A stretch of 7,366 nucleotides of DNA from a bacterium (GTDB taxonomy: Bacteria > CBDUZB01 > JAGLHV01), in contig JAGLHV010000057.1 of assembly GCA_023143305.1 (NCBI GenBank), positions 1-7,366 of the forward strand. Direction: 5' to 3'. The notes beneath the pieces are model-generated. The model was not told the origin of the DNA. It did not search any database and saw only the letters and a list, made by a program, of their open reading frames with translations. Of this stretch, positions 5,425 through 7,366 are shown piece after piece (positions within the stretch are counted from its first letter, which is position 1; the number at the start of each line of letters is the position of its first letter). A program made the position numbers and the translations under genes.

Positions 5425-6513
5425 CTACCCTTCTTGTCGAAATAGGCTTTTGGTATTCAAACAAACCCGTACGAGCATGAGCATCACCGGTACTTCAATC
5501 AACACCCCCACCACTGCTGCCAAAGCCGCTCCTGATGATAGACCAAAGAGCATGGTTGCCGTGGCAATTGCAACTTCAAAATGATTGCTTGCTCCAATAA
5601 GAGCTGATGGGGCCGCATCTCTATATGATAATTTAAGCCATTTTGCTAATCCATACCCCAAAACAAAAATCAAACATGTCTGGATAAAAAGCGGTATTGC
5701 AATAAGCAGAATCACCTGAGGCTGATTGATAATCAACTCACCCTTAAATGAAAATAGCAGAATAAGAGTCAGAAGAAGAGCCATGATAGATACCGGTGTC
5801 AAATAATGAAGGAATCTCTCTTCAAACCATTTGAACCCCTTCTTTGCTATAATCCACTTTCTTGAATGATATCCCAAAAGGAGAGGCAGCCCAACATAGA
5901 TCACAACGGACAAAACGATTGTCTGCCACGGAATAGGCATTTTATTCACCCCAAGCAGCCATCCTCCAAGCGGAGCATAGAGAAAAAGCATGGTAAGAGA
6001 ATTTATGGCAACCATAACGAGCGTATGCCCATCGTTCCCTTTTGACAGATGTCCCCAGATAAGTACCATTGCCGTGCAGGGAGCTATTCCTAAAAGAATG
6101 CATCCGGCGATATAAGATCTGAACAACTCGACCTCGGTTCCTCCTTTTATAATTTCAGTTCCCGGTAACCATCCTTTAAATAATACTCCTAAAAAGAATG
6201 TAGCAATTGCAAGCATCGTAAAAGGTTTCACGCACCAATTAACAAACAGTGTAATGATAACCGGTTTGGGTGTTTTCCCTGCTTTAATCACTTCTGCAAA
6301 ATCAATCTTGACCATAATCGGATACATCATAAAAAATAGGCATATAGCAATCGGTATGGATACTTGATAAACAGAGAACCTATCCAACAGTATTGCACCC
6401 TGTGGAAACATCTTCCCCAACAAGATACCCAATCCAATACAGACAATAACCCATAGCGTCAGATATTTCTCAAAAAAACTCAAACTTCTTTCTTCATGAA
6501 TTACTGTTCCCAT
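5425..6513 (-). CDS. acr3: Arsenite efflux permease, ACR3 family
   Basis: This inner-membrane carrier exports As(III) using the proton motive force. The 362-residue protein is almost entirely hydrophobic, with about ten predicted helices as in the BART-superfamily ACR3 fold. The signature residues are present: Cys146 in [12 protein letters not shown] (142-153), required for transport in characterised Acr3 proteins, and Glu340 in [11 protein letters not shown] (335-345). [13 protein letters not shown] (171-183) and [14 protein letters not shown] (306-319) are further ACR3 hallmarks. The two unwound-helix cores around Cys146 and Asn310 are intact, so the gene looks functional. I chose ATG 6513 because AAGG lies 5 nt upstream. 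A TTG at 6528 would add five residues but overlaps that ribosome site. arsM follows 75 nt later. No arsR is present in the 159-nt gap to glpK. Confidence 0.96.
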   Translation of the reverse strand: MGTVIHEERSLSFFEKYLTLWVIVCIGLGILLGKMFPQGAILLDRFSVYQVSIPIAICLFFMMYPIMVKIDFAEVIKAGKTPKPVIITLFVNWCVKPFTMLAIATFFLGVLFKGWLPGTEIIKGGTEVELFRSYIAGCILLGIAPCTAMVLIWGHLSKGNDGHTLVMVAINSLTMLFLYAPLGGWLLGVNKMPIPWQTIVLSVVIYVGLPLLLGYHSRKWIIAKKGFKWFEERFLHYLTPVSIMALLLTLILLFSFKGELIINQPQVILLIAIPLFIQTCLIFVLGYGLAKWLKLSYRDAAPSALIGASNHFEVAIATATMLFGLSSGAALAAVVGVLIEVPVMLMLVRVCLNTKSLFRQEG

Positions 6514-6672
6514 TTTTACCTTCTTCAATTATTCAAGTAACAAAATATAAGAGCCGTCATTATCATTCTTCACCGTTTTCAGCTACCCCCCTGCTTAGTT
6601 TTGCAAATACATCCCAGCGGTTAGATTTATTTTAATAAATCTTCAGGAAACAAAACCGGGGGAATGAGTAGC
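6514..6672 (-). other. Spacer between glpK and acr3 with short broken coding frames
   Basis: On the minus strand the spacer reads as short peptide-like stretches in different frames. KLLIPPVLFPEDLLK ends at a TAA at 6629-6627. The next frame gives NKSNRWDVFAKLSRGVAENG and two Glu, ending at TGA 6565-6563. The TGA overlaps (ATGA) a 13-codon frame [13 protein letters not shown] (6566-6525) that ends 12 nt before the acr3 ATG. Dropping one A in the run near 6632 would join the first two. No start codon is found for the first two frames and I do not recognise the protein. A TATATT (6549-6544) could be a -10 box for acr3, but no good -35 box accompanies it. Confidence 0.3.
6623..6642. promoter_or_regulatory. 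20-bp AT-rich palindrome upstream of acr3
   Basis: Read on the minus strand, AGATTTATT and AATAAATCT are perfect 9-bp inverted repeats around a 2-nt centre. It lies about 110 nt before the acr3 start and about 30 nt after the glpK stop. The AATAAAT-type half-sites and short centre are broadly like sites bound by winged-helix dimers such as ArsR/SmtB, but no such gene is in the window. It could equally be a chance product of AT-rich DNA. No U-run follows, so it is a poor terminator. Confidence 0.35.
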
Positions 6673-7366
6673 TTATTTCCACTTTAAACACCTTTTTACG
6701 GCTTCCTTCCATTTAGCGTAATAAAAGTCAGATTTTTTTTTATTCATTTTTGGTTCAAAGACTTTATCAATTGTTTTCATTTTTTCAAACTGTTCTTTGG
6801 TCCAGAATCCTGTCGTAATCGCACTAATCCCAGCCGCTCCAAGGGCGGTGCTGTCGGTATTCACTAATCGTTTGATGGGCAGAGATAAAATATCGGATTG
6901 GAATTGCATTAGAAAGTTATTGACGGTTGCTCCTCCATCAACGCACAAGACTTTAAATTCAAATTGGAGATTTTTCTCCATTTCCTCGATTACATCTCTG
7001 GTCTGGTAAGCCAACGATTCTAAAACAGCTCGAACAATATTTTTTGTTGTTGTTTTTCTGGTCAACCCGATTAGCAGTCCGCGAGCGTCTGGATCCCAGT
7101 AAGGAGCACCTAATCCCTGAAGCGCCGGCACAAAATAGACATCTTCATTATCCTTTAGCAAAGCAGCCATATTTTCGCTATCTGCGGCTGATTTTAGAAT
7201 CTTTAAATTATCTCTCAACCATTGGATTGCGGCCCCGCCTATAAACAGGCTTCCTTCCATCGCATAATTTACTTCATCGCCAATTTTCCAGGCAATAGTG
7301 GTCAGCAATTTGTTCGAAATTACCGGTTTTTTTAGAATATTGGTCATTACAAAAATACCCGTCCCG
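6673..7366 (-). CDS. glpK: Glycerol kinase, C-terminal part (5' end outside window)
   Basis: Glycerol kinase phosphorylates glycerol with ATP in the cytosol, giving sn-glycerol 3-phosphate. The frame is open to the window edge and reads GTGIFVMTN before the first internal Met at 7347. This matches the GTG-(C/I)-F-x-M-N phosphate-binding strand of GlpK, so that Met is not the true start. About 230 residues are visible, roughly the C-terminal FGGY domain of a protein of about 500. Diagnostic blocks follow in family order: LLTTIAWKI, YAMEGSLFIGGAAIQWLRD, VYFVPALQGLGAPYWDPDARG, ESLAYQTRDVIEEM, and the nucleotide-binding VDGGATVNNFLMQFQSD. TALGAAG follows, then a terminal KWKEAVKRC. No frameshift is seen. 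Glycerol kinase is preferred over other FGGY sugar kinases because of GLGAPYWDP and the AYQTRDV segment. Its relation to the arsenic genes downstream appears to be only adjacency. Confidence 0.95.
   Translation of the reverse strand, partial: GTGIFVMTNILKKPVISNKLLTTIAWKIGDEVNYAMEGSLFIGGAAIQWLRDNLKILKSAADSENMAALLKDNEDVYFVPALQGLGAPYWDPDARGLLIGLTRKTTTKNIVRAVLESLAYQTRDVIEEMEKNLQFEFKVLCVDGGATVNNFLMQFQSDILSLPIKRLVNTDSTALGAAGISAITTGFWTKEQFEKMKTIDKVFEPKMNKKKSDFYYAKWKEAVKRCLKWK

Noticed and set aside
6514..6528. TTG start of acr3 at 6528
   Set aside because: It overlaps the AAGAAGG ribosome site that serves ATG 6513, and the added residues KKVKM add nothing family-like.
1..7366. CRISPR arrays, tRNA or rRNA genes, transposase genes
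   Set aside because: No regularly spaced repeats, cloverleaf-like sequence, rRNA-like block or transposase motif was found on either strand.

Overview
The window looks like bacterial chromosome, AT-rich (estimated by eye at just under 40% GC), with every recognisable gene on the minus strand. Transcription therefore runs from high to low coordinates: glpK (5' end outside the window), acr3, arsM, a ferredoxin-type iron-sulphur protein, an RRM RNA-binding protein, an MpsC/DUF2294 protein, and pckG. Several features fit an uncultured, probably anaerobic, Gram-negative-type bacterium. These are a cytosolic ferredoxin-type protein of a kind common in strict anaerobes, a GTP-type PEP carboxykinase that resembles archaeal forms, a glycine/arginine-tailed RRM protein, and a short nested-palindrome repeat. 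I cannot assign a phylum; a candidate-phylum bacterium is only an impression.

Layout in the direction of transcription. 7366-6673 is the C-terminal part of glycerol kinase. 6672-6514 is a spacer with a 20-bp AT-rich palindrome and short coding-looking fragments. 6513-3568 is a three-gene block: arsenite efflux permease Acr3, arsenite S-adenosylmethionine methyltransferase ArsM, and a 276-residue ferredoxin-type protein. Gaps in this block are 75 and 93 nt and no terminator is visible, so it is probably one operon. 3567-3386 holds a 34-bp near-perfect palindrome that overlaps the -35 box of a likely promoter for the RRM gene (3385-3038). After a hairpin comes a small MpsC/DUF2294 gene (2893-2528) with its own promoter set only about 10 nt before its ATG. 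A strong sigma70-type promoter (TTGACT-17 nt-TATAGT) then precedes a leader of about 300 nt with a terminator-like structure, followed by pckG (2153-261). The window ends in a 135-bp MITE-like repeat with 12-bp terminal inverted repeats.

How the genes work together. Acr3 exports As(III) and ArsM methylates it, so the pair is an arsenic-resistance cassette. The ferredoxin-type protein next to them carries one complete and one three-cysteine cluster motif plus later CxC and CC motifs. It could supply electrons or thiols, but its family is widespread in anaerobes and the link to arsenic is only inferred. PEP carboxykinase and glycerol kinase belong to central carbon metabolism and are not obviously linked to the cassette. 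No arsR or arsC is seen in the window.

The most interesting non-coding signals are the pckG leader, where a terminator hairpin carries a Shine-Dalgarno and a mini-ORF inside it, and the 34-bp palindrome at the RRM promoter. Frame-broken short peptides just ahead of acr3 are a weaker signal.
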